Below are positions 45,417-58,122 of a stretch of DNA of 64,000 nt, piece after piece. This DNA is from Spinellus fusiger (taxonomy: Eukaryota > Mucoromycota > Mucoromycetes > Mucorales > Phycomycetaceae): contig JALLLS010000004.1 in NCBI GenBank assembly GCA_025094145.1, positions 682,001-746,000 of the forward strand, given 5' to 3'. Every line of letters begins with the position of its first letter. Within the stretch, counting starts at the first letter, position 1. The translations under genes were made by a program, and so were the position numbers. The notes beneath the pieces were generated by a model. The model searched no databases and had not been told where the DNA came from. It saw nothing but the letters and a program-made list of their open reading frames with translations.

Positions 45417-46009
45417 AGCATTTCCATTCTTCGCAAGTAGGGAAGAGCATCCAGTGTATAATATGTTATAATATATGCATTCTATATTCTATACATTATA
45501 CATTCTATACATTTTACATTCTATACATTCTATATTCTATCCTATATTCTATATTCTATAGATTACACATTCTATCCTATCCTGTATTCTACATTCTATA
45601 GTTACCTATTGGATAAACCCTTGATACTAATAAAGAAAAAAAAAAGATAAACTCTTGGACACAGAACACTGCATCTTACTTATTCACTGCATAAACATCA
45701 CATGACTCACCCATGCCCTATGCCCTATGCCCCATGCCCTTCTCCCCACCTGTTCCACTGGAGAAACACAGTCTCTCTTCTCTCGGTCTGTAGTACTCTC
45801 TCCAGCCACCCTTTGCACGTGCCCATCTGTTCTCTTTTCCCTTGTCCATCCTCTTTAGGTGCCACCTTGCCTTGCCTGCGTCACACCTGGAATGTCCGCC
45901 ATGATATCACATCCCATTTCTCTTGTACAGTCAGCTTAAATAGTCCAGCCTTGATTTACACTTTGCTGGATTCTTTTGTTCATTTCCTCTTCTTCTTTAC
46001 TTTATAACC

Positions 46010-46345
46010 ATGGCCTTTACTGTTTCTGATATCTGCAAAATCATTGTTGGTAAGTGATGTCACCCTAGTTGATTCTAGCCTAGGCGACTGACGGTGTGTG
46101 TGTGTGTGTGTGTATGGAACTGTCTTAGCCATTATTTTGCCTCCTCTTGGTGTCTTTTTCGAACGTGGCTGCAACTGTGACCTGCTCATCAACATTGGAT
46201 TGACATGTCTTGGTTATATTCCCGGTATCAGTAAGTGTCCCGCCCTTTCTCTTTCTTTCTGCTCTCTGCTCTCTACAAATGTCTATTGACTCATTTCTTT
46301 TCTGTGTGTGCAGTCCACGCTCTCTACATTATCCTTAAATATTAA
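46010..46345 (+). CDS. PMP3: PMP3-type membrane proteolipid
   Basis: Exons 46010-46049, 46129-46230 and 46314-46345 (57 aa; phases agree). PMP3/UPF0057 proteins are tiny plasma-membrane proteins that influence membrane potential and cation tolerance. The signature AIILPPLGVFFERGCNCDL and the second membrane segment LINIGLTCLGYIPGIIHALYII are present. Length is typical. The intron before exon 2 contains a GT repeat, and an ATATTAA tandem repeat begins at the stop codon. Confidence 0.93.
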
Positions 46346-46478
46346 ATATTAAATATTAAATATTAAATATTAAAAAAGAAAAAATCAGCGGGTCCTTATC
46401 ATTTTTTGTACACTGAAAATCATTCTTCAACCAATAAATAAGACCTGTTCTATTAAGCGTCACACTTGTTTGTTTCTT

Positions 46479-48801
46479 ATGCAGTCCATACGCATTCCAC
46501 AGCGACGCAAGGCACAACAGCATGACTTTGTGTCGTTGATAGCTGAGAAGAAGAAGAGAGCCGAGAGAAGGGCTACTCATGAGTACTTGGACAAAGTAAG
46601 GACAGCTTCCAAAGGTTGTTCTATTGTGATGCCTTGCAGCTTACACCTTCCATTTGAGTTGTTTGTTGAGCTGGAGGCAGAGCCAGTGATGGAGGATGTC
46701 TGGGCTAGGGAGGAGCGTCTGGTGGCAGATGGCATGCCCATAGAGAGTTCTCTGATGAAAAGCCATGTCACCAAAGTAGCCAATGGGTTCTTGGATACAG
46801 TAGCGAGTGAGCGTCTGGCTGAGGTAGATGTCCATCCTATGCCCTTTCTCCAAGGAAAGTGATCAAGGGAGCCCTCACCTCACCACAGTTTGTGTTTGTG
46901 TTGTTGGTGGTGGTGTTGGTGGTGGTGTTGGTGGTGGTGTTGGTGGTGGTGTTGGTGGTGGTGTTGGTGGTGTAGGTGCTGGTGTCTTGTGATACAGTGA
47001 CAGATAAAGAGCAGTATCGCTTCTTTGTTCATCCATGCCATGTAAGGAGACGCTCATGGATGTGTTGTCGTCATAGTAAAAGACATGCAACACACACAGC
47101 AAACACAACACACCAGTCACTGATCAAAAGACCCCTTCTACTCTTCTACTCTTCTACTCTTCTACTCTTCTACAGTTGGCAGTCCTGGAGCCATGGCCAC
47201 TTGAGGACCCGTGCCCAAAGACACACTTTATCCACCAACTGTCTCAGGGTAAATCCATAAAGAGAGACAAGACAAGGTTGTTTGACATTCTAGCAAAGAT
47301 GCCAAAGGAAGACAGTTCTTGGTGCAGAGTGGCTGTCTTTATCATTGGTACAGAGGAGGATGGCAGTGTCCGCTGTCAGTCTATCACTACCTGTACAAAA
47401 TAGGTAATGTGCAATCCAGACATCTCTCTCCACTGCCCTTTATCTATACCTATACCTATACTATACTATACTATACTATACTATACTACCCACCTAACTA
47501 CCCACCTAACTACCCACCTATAAATATGCTCATTCTCGGACAAAAGTGGCCTATGAGGAGGAGTGTACAGTAGCAAGACATGCATATGAAACATTGAAAC
47601 ACTTATGGACAGACTGGGTAGGATGTGCTTTCCATCTGTGTGTGACTGGGGAAACTGACCCTATGGATTGATGGCAGAGAACAGACACGGACGAGGTGCA
47701 TCCCCACGGCATGGTGGATCCAGCATGGCTGTATGACATCATTGGACACTACGGCGGCCGCTCCTTCCCATCCCCTCAGGGCACTCTACTGCCCTCCTTT
47801 CTAATGACCGCCACTGTCCATCCTCACCAGCCACTGCCCACTCTTCACTTGGGTTGGGTGCTTTCTCTCCTTGCCCAGTCAGTCCAGCAATGGCCCAACG
47901 CCTACACAGCCTCCCTGCCCAGTCTTGTCTCTCTCCTCCTGCACCTGCTGTCGGATCCAGCAACACAGCCAATCACAGACACCCTCCACCACACCCTCCA
48001 CACCTGTCTTGTGACACTTCCATCGCCATGGAAATCCAAACTCCACTCCATTGTCCATGCATTGGAGCCCGCCTCTATGCTGCCCATGCTTCAGGCATTT
48101 CTCCCTGTGGATTCCCGTGCGGTCTACCTGCAGAGGGCTCTTGCTGCCAGTGCCCTGGGTCTGGTGTCGTTCCATCTGGACACCCTGCTGGGGCTGCTCC
48201 AGGACCCCACCAGTGTTTTTTGTGCGACTCCCATTGACTACCCGGGCCTGGTGACAATGACACGGCTGATGGATATTGCGATTGGCAGCAACGAGCACCA
48301 GTTTCAGGACAACAAGGTAACGGGAGGAGGGGGTAGGAGGGGGCGGTACAGAAAAGAAAAGAAAAAAAAGAAAGTCATCTGACCAATGCCATGCCCCACT
48401 TCTTCTACATGTGGATGGGTGGGTGGATCTGACAGGCGACCGTCCAGGCCATTATCCTCCATCTCCAACTGCTGGGAAGGAAACTCGGTAAAGTGACTTT
48501 TGGGTGGCATTGGGAAGAGGAGAAAATACAAGACTTTATAACAGCCAGTATTTCCTTTTTCTTTTTTCTTTTTCCTAGGAGGTCGTGTGGGTGTACTAGA
48601 AAAGACAATGGTACTTTCTTCTTCTTATTCCGCAGTGCACACTAGAGCAACGTCATCTCTCTCTGTGTGTCTCTGTGTCTCTTTTGTATTGACGTGTTGA
48701 CTTGCCTCACTCTTTAGGCAAATGAAGTCATTCAGAGATTGTGGAATCGATTGGCTTATGTCCTCACTCATGATGACCCATTGGATGCCCAGATAGTTTA
48801 A
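46479..48801 (+). CDS. Uncharacterised multi-exon gene, possibly SLF2/CANIN-like
   Basis: The carboxy-terminal exons are firm: 47678-48316, 48436-48487, 48579-48610 and 48718-48801, phases agreeing and ending in LDAQIV. Upstream coding blocks are 46479-46860 (MQSIRIPQRRKAQQ, Lys/Arg-rich helix), about 46976-47045, 47176-47400 and 47546-47617 (ECTVARHAYETLKHLWTDW, ending at a GTAGG donor), but joins between them are not settled. The long helical part (LHLGWVLSLLAQSVQQW, WKSKLHSIVHAL) recalls the CANIN domain of SLF2-type proteins that recruit SMC5/6, a weak by-eye likeness. A 12-nt GGTGGTGGTGTT repeat lies in one intron. Exact exon-intron structure of the first half is unknown. Confidence 0.5.
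46896..46976. repeat. GGTGGTGGTGTT 12-bp tandem repeat
   Basis: About six copies, in an apparent intron of the uncharacterised gene. Confidence 0.85.
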
Positions 48802-48933
48802 GCACCGCCCACACCAGGCAGGCAGACAGACAGACAGACAGACAGACAGACACTGAACTTGAATAAACTCTTTTCCCTTTTTTTTTTTGTTCTTCTTCTC
48901 ATGGTAATGACAATGCCATACTACTCATTAACA

Positions 48934-49865
48934 GTCAGAGTCAAGTACGCGAGTACCTTTACAAAATTCTAGTGGTAGGTGATCTTGGCACAGGCAAGAC
49001 ATCCATTATCCGTCGGTATGTCCACAACATCTTCTCCAGCAACTACAAATCCACCGTAAGTGCAGAAGAAGAGAGAAGCAAGACACAGGAAGCAAGAAGA
49101 GGTCTATAGATAAAAGAACCTCCTTTCCATCTCTATTTCTCTCTCTTATTCTCTATTTCTCTGTCTCTTATTCTCTCTTTTATTCTATAAGATTGGTGTG
49201 GATTTCGCTCTCAAAGTCATCCAATGGTCGCCAGAGATCATTGTCCGTCTTCAGCTATGGGATATTGCTGGTCAGGAACGGTTTGGTAACATGACACGGG
49301 TGTACTATAAAGAGGCCCTGGGAGCCTTTGTAGTGTATGATGTCACTCGGCCACAGACCTTTGAAGGCGTCACCAAATGGAAACATGACATTGATTCCAA
49401 AGTCACACTTCCAGAAGCATGGGGAGGAGGATCGATTCCTGTGATTCTGTTGGCTAACAAAGTAGAGTATCTTTTTTTTTTCCCCTCCTTTTCTCCTCTT
49501 TTATAGAGAAAGGAAAGAAAGACAGAGGGCTTATCTGCCACTGCCTTGTATAGAGCGATCTAATCCAGCAAGGCCACGGCCAGCAAGTCAACAAGGAGGA
49601 CATGGACAGGTTCTGTGCTGAACAGGGCTTCCTTAATTGGTAGGAGACACCCTTTTGCACTTTTTTTTTTATATCCACAACTGACTTTTATGGGCATAGG
49701 TTTGAGACATCGGCCAAGGAAGACATGAACATTGATGAGGCCGCTCGTCACCTGATGACAGCGGTTCTCAAGATAGAGGAAGAGCATGGTTCAGACGGAC
49801 TGCAGCAAGAAGACAGTGTGCGGTTGGACCAAGGCAATAAGCAGGAAAGAGGAGGATGTTGTTAA
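48934..49865 (+). CDS. Rab GTPase (Rab32-like)
   Basis: Exons about 48934-49055, 49192-49461, 49554-49639 and 49700-49865. Small GTPase of vesicle traffic. Motifs: VVGDLGTGKTS (P loop), KSTIGVDFALKV (switch I with effector Thr), WDIAGQE (G3), NKSD across the second splice junction (G4), ETSAK (G5), and a terminal GGCC for double geranylgeranylation. IAGQERF at switch II (where most Rabs have TAGQERF), with YK.IL upstream, points to the Rab32/38 group, which acts at lysosome-related organelles and mitochondria. The start codon was not found: the frame is open to an AG at 48934, so a short first exon probably lies near 48.90 kb. The stop is 70 bp before the BCS1 start. Confidence 0.85.
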
Positions 49866-49935
49866 TAAACTCAGAAAGAAAAGAAAAAAAAAAAAAAAAA
49901 GAGGCAGATTCTATTTTCATAAAAGCTACAATGAA

Positions 49936-51282
49936 ATGCACGTCACAGTGTTTGTTGACATGCTCTCTGACACTGTTGTGGTGGACGCCCAAGCACCCCT
50001 TTCTTCTTCTTCTCCTTCTTCTTCTCCTTCTCCTTCTAATGACGGACTGTTGAGCAACATCACAGCCAATCCTCTGTTCTCTGCTGGATTTGGACTGTTG
50101 GGTGTAGGTGCAGGTCTGACAGTGCTGCGTAGGGGCATGACAGCCGTCGCCTCCTACACACGCCGTCGCCTCCTAGTGACCCTTGAAATACCCTCCAAAG
50201 ACAAGTCGTATGCCTGGTTCCTACAGTGGATGTCACAGCAGGCACCCCAGCGACAAGTACAACACCTTGCTGTAGAAACCAGCTTCAAGCAGCACGACAA
50301 TGGCAGTGTCACCACCACCTTTGGCCTTGTTCCTGGTCCTGGCAACCACTACTTCTCATGGAGAGGCGTGTGGATGAAGGTGGAGCGCCAGAGAGACGGG
50401 AAGATGATGGACCTGACTACAGGCAGTCCATGGGAGACCATCACCGTCACCACCCTCTCCAGAGACAGACACGTCTTCACCGAGCTACTGCACGAGGCAC
50501 AGGCCATGGCACTGAAGAAGCAGCAGGGCAAGACGGTGATCTACACATCGTATGGCCCCGAGTGGCGTCCCTTTGGCATGCCCAGACGCCGTCGGTTGCT
50601 GGACTCGGTGATTCTTGACCACGGCATCCAGCAGCGCATTGTGGAGGATGTCAAGACCTTCATTGGCAGTGGCAAGTGGTACAACGAGAGAGGCATTCCG
50701 TACAGAAGAGGGTATCTGCTGCACGGGCCTCCTGGGTCTGGCAAGAGCAGCTTTATCCAGGCACTGGCAGGAGAATTGGAGTACAACATCTGCATTCTTA
50801 ACTTGGCAGAACGCGGGCTGACCGACGACCGACTGAACCACCTGCTGAGCAATGTCCCTGAGCGCAGCATCATGCTGCTTGAAGACATTGACGCTGCCTT
50901 TACAAAGAGGGCGCAGTCAGACCAACATGGCTACCAGTCCATGATCACCTTTAGCGGACTGCTGAATGCATTGGATGGTGTGGCGTCTGCGGAAGAGCGC
51001 ATCATCTTTCTTACGACCAACCATCTTGAGAAGCTGGACCCTGCTCTGATCCGGCCAGGAAGAGTGGATCTGAAGGAGTATTTGGGCAATGCCAGCGACT
51101 ACCAGCTGAGAATGATGTTTATGCGGTTCTATGGTCCTTGTTCTGATCTTGCCGATGCCTTTGTGGCCCGTGTGCGTGGACATTCAGTGAGCACTGCCAG
51201 TCTGCAAGGCCATTTTGTGTATTATAAAGACCAGCCTGAAAAGGCCATTGCCCATGCCGATAGTCTTTTGTCTCTGGAGTGA
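49936..51282 (+). CDS. BCS1: Mitochondrial AAA chaperone BCS1
   Basis: Single exon, 448 aa from the ATG at 49936 (an in-frame ATG at 49960 is an alternative). BCS1 is an inner-membrane AAA protein that moves folded Rieske Fe-S protein across the membrane during complex III assembly. Order of features: short amino-terminus with Ser/Pro tract, membrane segment about residues 45-60 (SAGFGLLGVGAGLTVL), BCS1-specific domain (SWRGVWMKVER, VTTLSRDR), then AAA: LHGPPGSGKSS (Walker A), IMLLEDIDAAF (Walker B), LNALDGV, FLTTNH, and DPALIRPGRVD (arginine fingers). Length equals that of yeast and animal homologues. Only 70 bp separate it from the Rab gene upstream, so its promoter must lie in or before that gene. 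Confidence 0.95.
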   Translation: MHVTVFVDMLSDTVVVDAQAPLSSSSPSSSPSPSNDGLLSNITANPLFSAGFGLLGVGAGLTVLRRGMTAVASYTRRRLLVTLEIPSKDKSYAWFLQWMSQQAPQRQVQHLAVETSFKQHDNGSVTTTFGLVPGPGNHYFSWRGVWMKVERQRDGKMMDLTTGSPWETITVTTLSRDRHVFTELLHEAQAMALKKQQGKTVIYTSYGPEWRPFGMPRRRRLLDSVILDHGIQQRIVEDVKTFIGSGKWYNERGIPYRRGYLLHGPPGSGKSSFIQALAGELEYNICILNLAERGLTDDRLNHLLSNVPERSIMLLEDIDAAFTKRAQSDQHGYQSMITFSGLLNALDGVASAEERIIFLTTNHLEKLDPALIRPGRVDLKEYLGNASDYQLRMMFMRFYGPCSDLADAFVARVRGHSVSTASLQGHFVYYKDQPEKAIAHADSLLSLE

Positions 51283-51511
51283 GTGCAGGAGGGAAGAGGC
51301 CCGTGGCCGATGTCTCTTATTTTTTTTTATTTTTTATCTTTTACATAACAGAGGACTCCAATGACTCCAATGACCCCTAGCACATACATACATACATACA
51401 TACATACAGACAGACATACATACAGACAGACAGACCTACAGACCTACAGATATGGATATATATTATATTATATTATATTATATTATATATATATATACAC
51501 AAGTAGAGCTT

Positions 51512-51865
51512 TTATTCAATACGGGTGACTTTATCCCCCACTTTCATCATCTTCTCAGTAGAAGATCCTCTCATTTTCTCTTTTTGCTTCATCTCCATCG
51601 CCAGCTCCTTGGCACGGTCGGCAGGTGACATGTGCTGCTGCCAAACACCACGATCAAATTGATCCACACTGTTGCGCTTCATAAATGCCTCTGGGTCAGC
51701 AACAGGACGGTCTGTTGAAGAACGTCTTGATCCTGTGGATTGGAGAGACGCCCGCTGAGAGGCCCTGCGCTGGCTCTGTTCTTGACGCTGTGATGCCAAT
51801 GCAGCCTGTTCTTGTTCGTGCTCTTGGAACACCTTTTGCTGATGAGACTCGGGTAATATGTTCAT
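51512..51865 (-). CDS. Small Ser/Gln-rich protein of unknown function
   Basis: A 117-aa open frame from an ATG at 51865. It begins MNILPESHQQKVFQEHEQEQ, has an Arg/Ser/Gln-rich middle with RRAS and RRSS (possible kinase sites), then a charged helical carboxy-terminus (SPADRAKELAMEMKQKEKM) and ends KVGDKVTRIE. It is convergent with BCS1, 229 bp away. No intron is needed. No family recognised; the even charge pattern and lack of low complexity at the end favour a real gene over a chance frame. Confidence 0.6.
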   Translation of the reverse strand: MNILPESHQQKVFQEHEQEQAALASQRQEQSQRRASQRASLQSTGSRRSSTDRPVADPEAFMKRNSVDQFDRGVWQQHMSPADRAKELAMEMKQKEKMRGSSTEKMMKVGDKVTRIE

Positions 51866-52916
51866 AGGGAATGGAGTCAATGATAAACGTATTAAAAGAG
51901 TCTATAGAGGTCTATGGAGTCTATAGAGTCTATAGAGTAAAAAGAGTAAAAAGAGAGAAAAGAGAAAGAGATGACCTTATAAGTAACCTATTCCAATGAA
52001 ACCTAGTCAATCATCTAAGAATTCATGCATTGACGTAAGGGTATGTGTGTGGCGGAGAACCCTTATCAAATAAACACAGTGTCTCCATGATGTCACTCTT
52101 ATGTCAAGGCATTGGACATTCTACACACCAGGAGATTTTTCTGGCCTTTAAGCGATGATATCTTCGCCCTTTAAAACAGAAAATATCTTGCCTTTTATGA
52201 AACTTCATTTAAAACAAAAGGTTTGTGGATATCAAAAATAATATTTCTTTTTGTGGATACCTCAATATCAAATTGTATTATCAGTGAAATATATTGTTTA
52301 TGGATAAAATTGTTTATTATGATACTATAGCTAATACTATAGTATGACTATAGCTACTGCCCAAGTGCATTCCCTCATAGCAATAGAATCCATACCCTAA
52401 AAGCTTTGTGCTTTATCCTTGGGAGATAGATAAATATGCTCAGGAGTATACCCTAGACAGCCTAGACACCTTAGACAGTATAGAAAGAAAAAGACCACTT
52501 GAGACTGACTTGAGAAAGAGTCTTTATTTATCTAATAACAGAAGAGTGTATTAGTAATAATTCAATCAAGAGAGATGATATGCTTACCTTGTACTTAATA
52601 CTTGTCATAAGAATAATGAGTCATATATCATCTATTAGAAAAAGAGTCAGTACTATGTCTTGTGAATTACAATGATCTCAAGCCCAGATGAAGACACTGA
52701 TTACCTTTTTATCACTAGAATAGTCCTTGGTGGTGTCTATCACCTATTGTTTCTCTTTGTTAATAATAGCACATTACCTTGCTCAGTTATGCTCATCTTG
52801 AAATGTACTTGATTGCTATACTGTGGGCTTAAGGATAGCACATGTTAAACAATAAATACAGTGATTGAGTTGCAATGTCAGGTTTACTTCTTCTTTTTAT
52901 CCAACTTTTAGTGTTT
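51866..52916. other. AT-rich intergenic region
   Basis: No gene recognised. It marks the return from gene-dense to repeat-rich DNA before the second Fanzor repeat. Confidence 0.5.
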
Positions 52917-54254
52917 AAATACACAGTCAATAGTCAATGCTAAAACAGACAGATAGTTAAAAGGTTCTTTTCAAACACATTAGCCAACCAAAGAAATAAC
53001 ATAATTTCATTGTTCATGTATTTCCTTTTATATCCCAAAAATATTCTGTTGCTATGAGACAAGAGACACATAGGACCTCGTAAGGCTGGTTACTCATACG
53101 GAGATTGATAGAAAAGAGTAGGATATGAGCTGACAGAAGGCAAACGGGTGGTTGTAATAATAATGGCACCCCATGGGAATACAGAAAGAAAACAAGTAGA
53201 GAATAAGAAACAGTCAGTTGCTCAAGTCCTTAAAGCCTATCTTGTTTATACTCTAGGAAGCTGTTTGGATTAGAGTCTATTTTATTAAAGATGTAGACAA
53301 TCACACTTTTTATATTAGTTTGGGATTTCTTCTTTGACTATGAATTTGACTATTTTGCTGTTCTCAAGCAATAGCCATGGTCTTCATAGAACATCCAAGC
53401 AGACTGGGAAGGGTAACTGTCCTATCCTACAGTGTGTATAATCTTAGTCCTATATTTCAAGGCCATAGAATTCAATAAAGTGATTTCATTGTAAAAGAAG
53501 AAGAAAAAAGGTTCTTCTCTTCCCCGAAACATACATAGAACAAGAAGAGGGAATCCATCTCGGAATTTACTGAGATCTTATTATTGTATAGCTTTGATCT
53601 TTATAGCTTAAAGATATATATTTATATATATAAGTAGCCTCAAAATCCATACTATGTAACTTTGAGAAATGTATCCTTTATTCTGTAATAGAAGGCAGTA
53701 AGGCTATCAACAAGACCACTAGAGAGATGAATGTATAGATGCTCTGTCTCTAGAGGGGACAACAAAATAGAGTATTAGTACAAAGGCTAGTATAGGAAAA
53801 TCAAAGAGGATACATGAACAGGAACATAACACACGACTTGATCACAACGGGTAACTAGGCAACTATTCTTTAAGCAATTCTTTTCTTTTTAGATGTTGTT
53901 GTAGTCTGCATTACTTTGGTGGTTCTGATTAAGCAAATGACTTGTGAAAATTCGTTTTGTTCTCTTCTGTTCGAATATAAATACCTGCCAACCACACTGT
54001 CTGTTGTTCTTCATAACTTCTATCTTCTTTAACTTGTTTGTTTTTGTCTGGCATATAAACCAACAGTTGTGATCTGGTGAGTATATGTTTATTATGTCTG
54101 ACATGTTAGTCAGTTTCTATTGTATATTCTTTTATTTTAATAAACCCAGTGAATCCGTTACAAAGGCAAGGTGCCAGTGCAAGGGTAATACGACATACAT
54201 AGAGAGTACATTAATACATCTCGAACTAATTGTTTTTACTATTATTTTATTATT

Positions 54255-54669
54255 AAAAAGGGGTATTGGCACCTAAAAAGATTTGCGTATGATCCTACCA
54301 AACTGCCAGTCGTTGCTTATGGCACAGGAATAAAGGTAAAAGATGCTGCCAAATTTAAAGGCCATTGTGTTGGTTTGCCAAGAATTTTATATCAATCATT
54401 GAAAAAGAGACAAAAAGATGGAGATCTTCTTGTGGTTGATGTTGATGAGTTCCTTACATCGAAAGTAAACATGATTGACTTCTCACCTAATATGAAAAGC
54501 TCTTCTAACAGTTACTCTTATTTTTGTTCTCAAGATCTGCCACACTTGTAGCACACATAACCTCACCGAAGTATTCATAAATTTCAACAGTATTCACGCT
54601 TACCAAGGTTGCGGAATTGTTTAGAACAGAGATGTGAATGCATCAAAGGGTATCTATACAGTCACATAA
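54255..54669 (+). pseudogene. Fanzor pseudogene, copy 2 (RuvC-II to zinc finger)
   Basis: Exons 54255-54464 and 54535-54669 separated by the same 70-nt intron as copy 1. Reads YWHLKRFAYDPTKLPVVAYG, then KFKGHCVGLPRILYQSL, then VDVDEFLTSK (RuvC-II Glu intact), and after the intron ICHTCSTHNLTEV with CGIV: the CxxC zinc finger has both first cysteines but the second pair is reduced to one. NRDVNASKGIY carries the RuvC-III Asp. A TAG (54622-54624) replaces the Trp expected before NRDVNA. RuvC-I and the amino-terminus are missing. It supplies the RuvC-II part that copy 1 has lost. Not functional. Confidence 0.8.
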
Positions 54670-54710
54670 GAATAGATATTCTTATTCATATTATATTATA
54701 TATCGCCACA

Positions 54711-54788
54711 TCGAAAGTGGTTTCCTTCGGGATTCAGATATTTACAGGTAAATTTACATAATAATCTTTATTTAAGAACTAACATGAA
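54711..54788 (+). ncRNA. Candidate omega-RNA / element-end segment, copy 2
   Basis: Counterpart of 25210-25299. It starts TATCGCCACATCGAAAG and keeps CGGGATTCA. Here the hairpin GAAA-GTGG-TTTC is perfect, whereas copy 1 has one mismatch. Functional assignment is inferred only from position. Confidence 0.3.
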
Positions 54789-55230
54789 TATATTTCACTT
54801 TTTTTGCTCCTTTTCAAATCCATGTCAATTCTTAAACAATTGTAGTTCGACTATTTCCTTTTATATCCTAAAGACCTCCTGGTGTGTATAGGATGGAATG
54901 CCTTGACATAAAAAGAAGGTTTTTTATTTTTTAAAAAAGAAAAAGTCACATATATCATGCATAATTCCATTTCTTCATTCATTCATTTATTCTTATCCTC
55001 CCGCCACTCTTTTTCATTGTGACCTGTGTGTCTTTGGATTTGTGTGTGTTGCTAAGCAATTGTGTTGTGGCTCTTTTACTGCTCTCGATTTCAACCTCCG
55101 ATGGAGTCTATTTTTATTTTTGTTTTTTGTTTTTGCCTTTTCGATTCCGTTTTATTCTACCTTTTTTGTTTATTTATTTCAGACGGGTTATCTATTGACA
55201 GTGTCTTTTTTCTTCAATTGAGTTCTTTAC

Positions 55231-57218
<1,988 letters not shown>

Positions 57219-57411
57219 TGCCCATAGGCTAGTGTTATAAAAGTGTGTTATGAAAGTGTGTTATGAAAGTGTGTTACAAAAATGTGTTACAAAATAAACT
57301 GTAAAATACACAATTCCTTATTCACTGTGACAGTGGTTTCCCTCAAGCCACTAAAGCATGAAACCTCAGTAGCAGTGACTTACTTGCTTCTCCACCCCTT
57401 TCTTTTCCTCC

Positions 57412-57780
57412 ATGGCACAGCCTAACTTTACCCCAAGTGAGCAGCGTGAACTTGCACAGGTAATCTTCCCTGTCTAAAGAATCCCTTGCTGACTAGAATT
57501 AGTTTCTTGAAGGAGAGAACGCAAAGGCCCGTATTCAGCAGACAGTCCATAGTCTGACAGATACGTGCTGGGTAATAGAGTGGAGACTATAGAGAGTGGA
57601 AGACACCTTGTAACATGCACTAAAATACAACCTACCCAACAGGACAAGTGTGTTTTCAAAGTAAACTCCTCATTGGACCGCAGTGAAGAAGCCTGTCTTT
57701 CCAACTGTGTCGAGCGTTTCTTGGACACTAGTCTGTTTATTGTTAAGCGTCTTGAAGACTTGAGAAACTCGAGCGTATAG
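57412..57780 (+). CDS. TIM8: Tim8, small TIM chaperone
   Basis: Exons 57412-57459, 57503-57571 and 57643-57780 (84 aa; phases agree). Tim8 works with Tim13 in the mitochondrial intermembrane space to escort hydrophobic precursors to TIM22. The twin CX3C motif is clear: CWDKC (split across an intron) and CLSNC, followed by VERFLDTSLFIVKRL. Length is normal. It lies 193 bp after MetAP2 on the same strand. Confidence 0.95.
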
Positions 57781-58122
57781 ATAATAGCCCCCACCCTTCT
57801 TCTCTTGTTCCAATATCAGAGAAAAAGAACAACGGGACGATGAAAGACCCTTCTTTTATTCTCTCTCAATATACATCTCTCAATATACATCTCTCTGTTC
57901 TCTCAATATACATGTCCAAGGTCCCCTTTTCTACTTGGACTACAGCTTAAAGAAGAAGAAGCCTTTTTATTTATTTATTTATTTATTTATTTTTATTATT
58001 TTTATTTGTTGTTGCACCAAGCGTGTGACTGACAGCTTCACTCACTTGCTAAAGACAGACCAGTGTGTTGGCCATGACCTTTATTCCTCCCATCTCCTTT
58101 CCTTTAGTGTTCCATCCTTCCA

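Larger units (their letters stand above)
52917..54885 (+). repeat. Fanzor-carrying repeat, copy 2
   Basis: Same orientation as copy 1. Matching blocks are 52917-53490 (with a 41-nt insertion or deletion near 53000), 54415-54788 and 54790-54885, the last block being uninterrupted here where copy 1 has a Tc1 insertion. The region 53490-54250 is not alignable with copy 1 and holds no recognised coding sequence. Confidence 0.8.

Noticed and set aside
52917..54885. Recent segmental duplication of the 22.9-26.3 kb region
   Set aside because: The copies have diverged, carry different deletions and insertions and are not alignable in the middle; two old element copies fit better.
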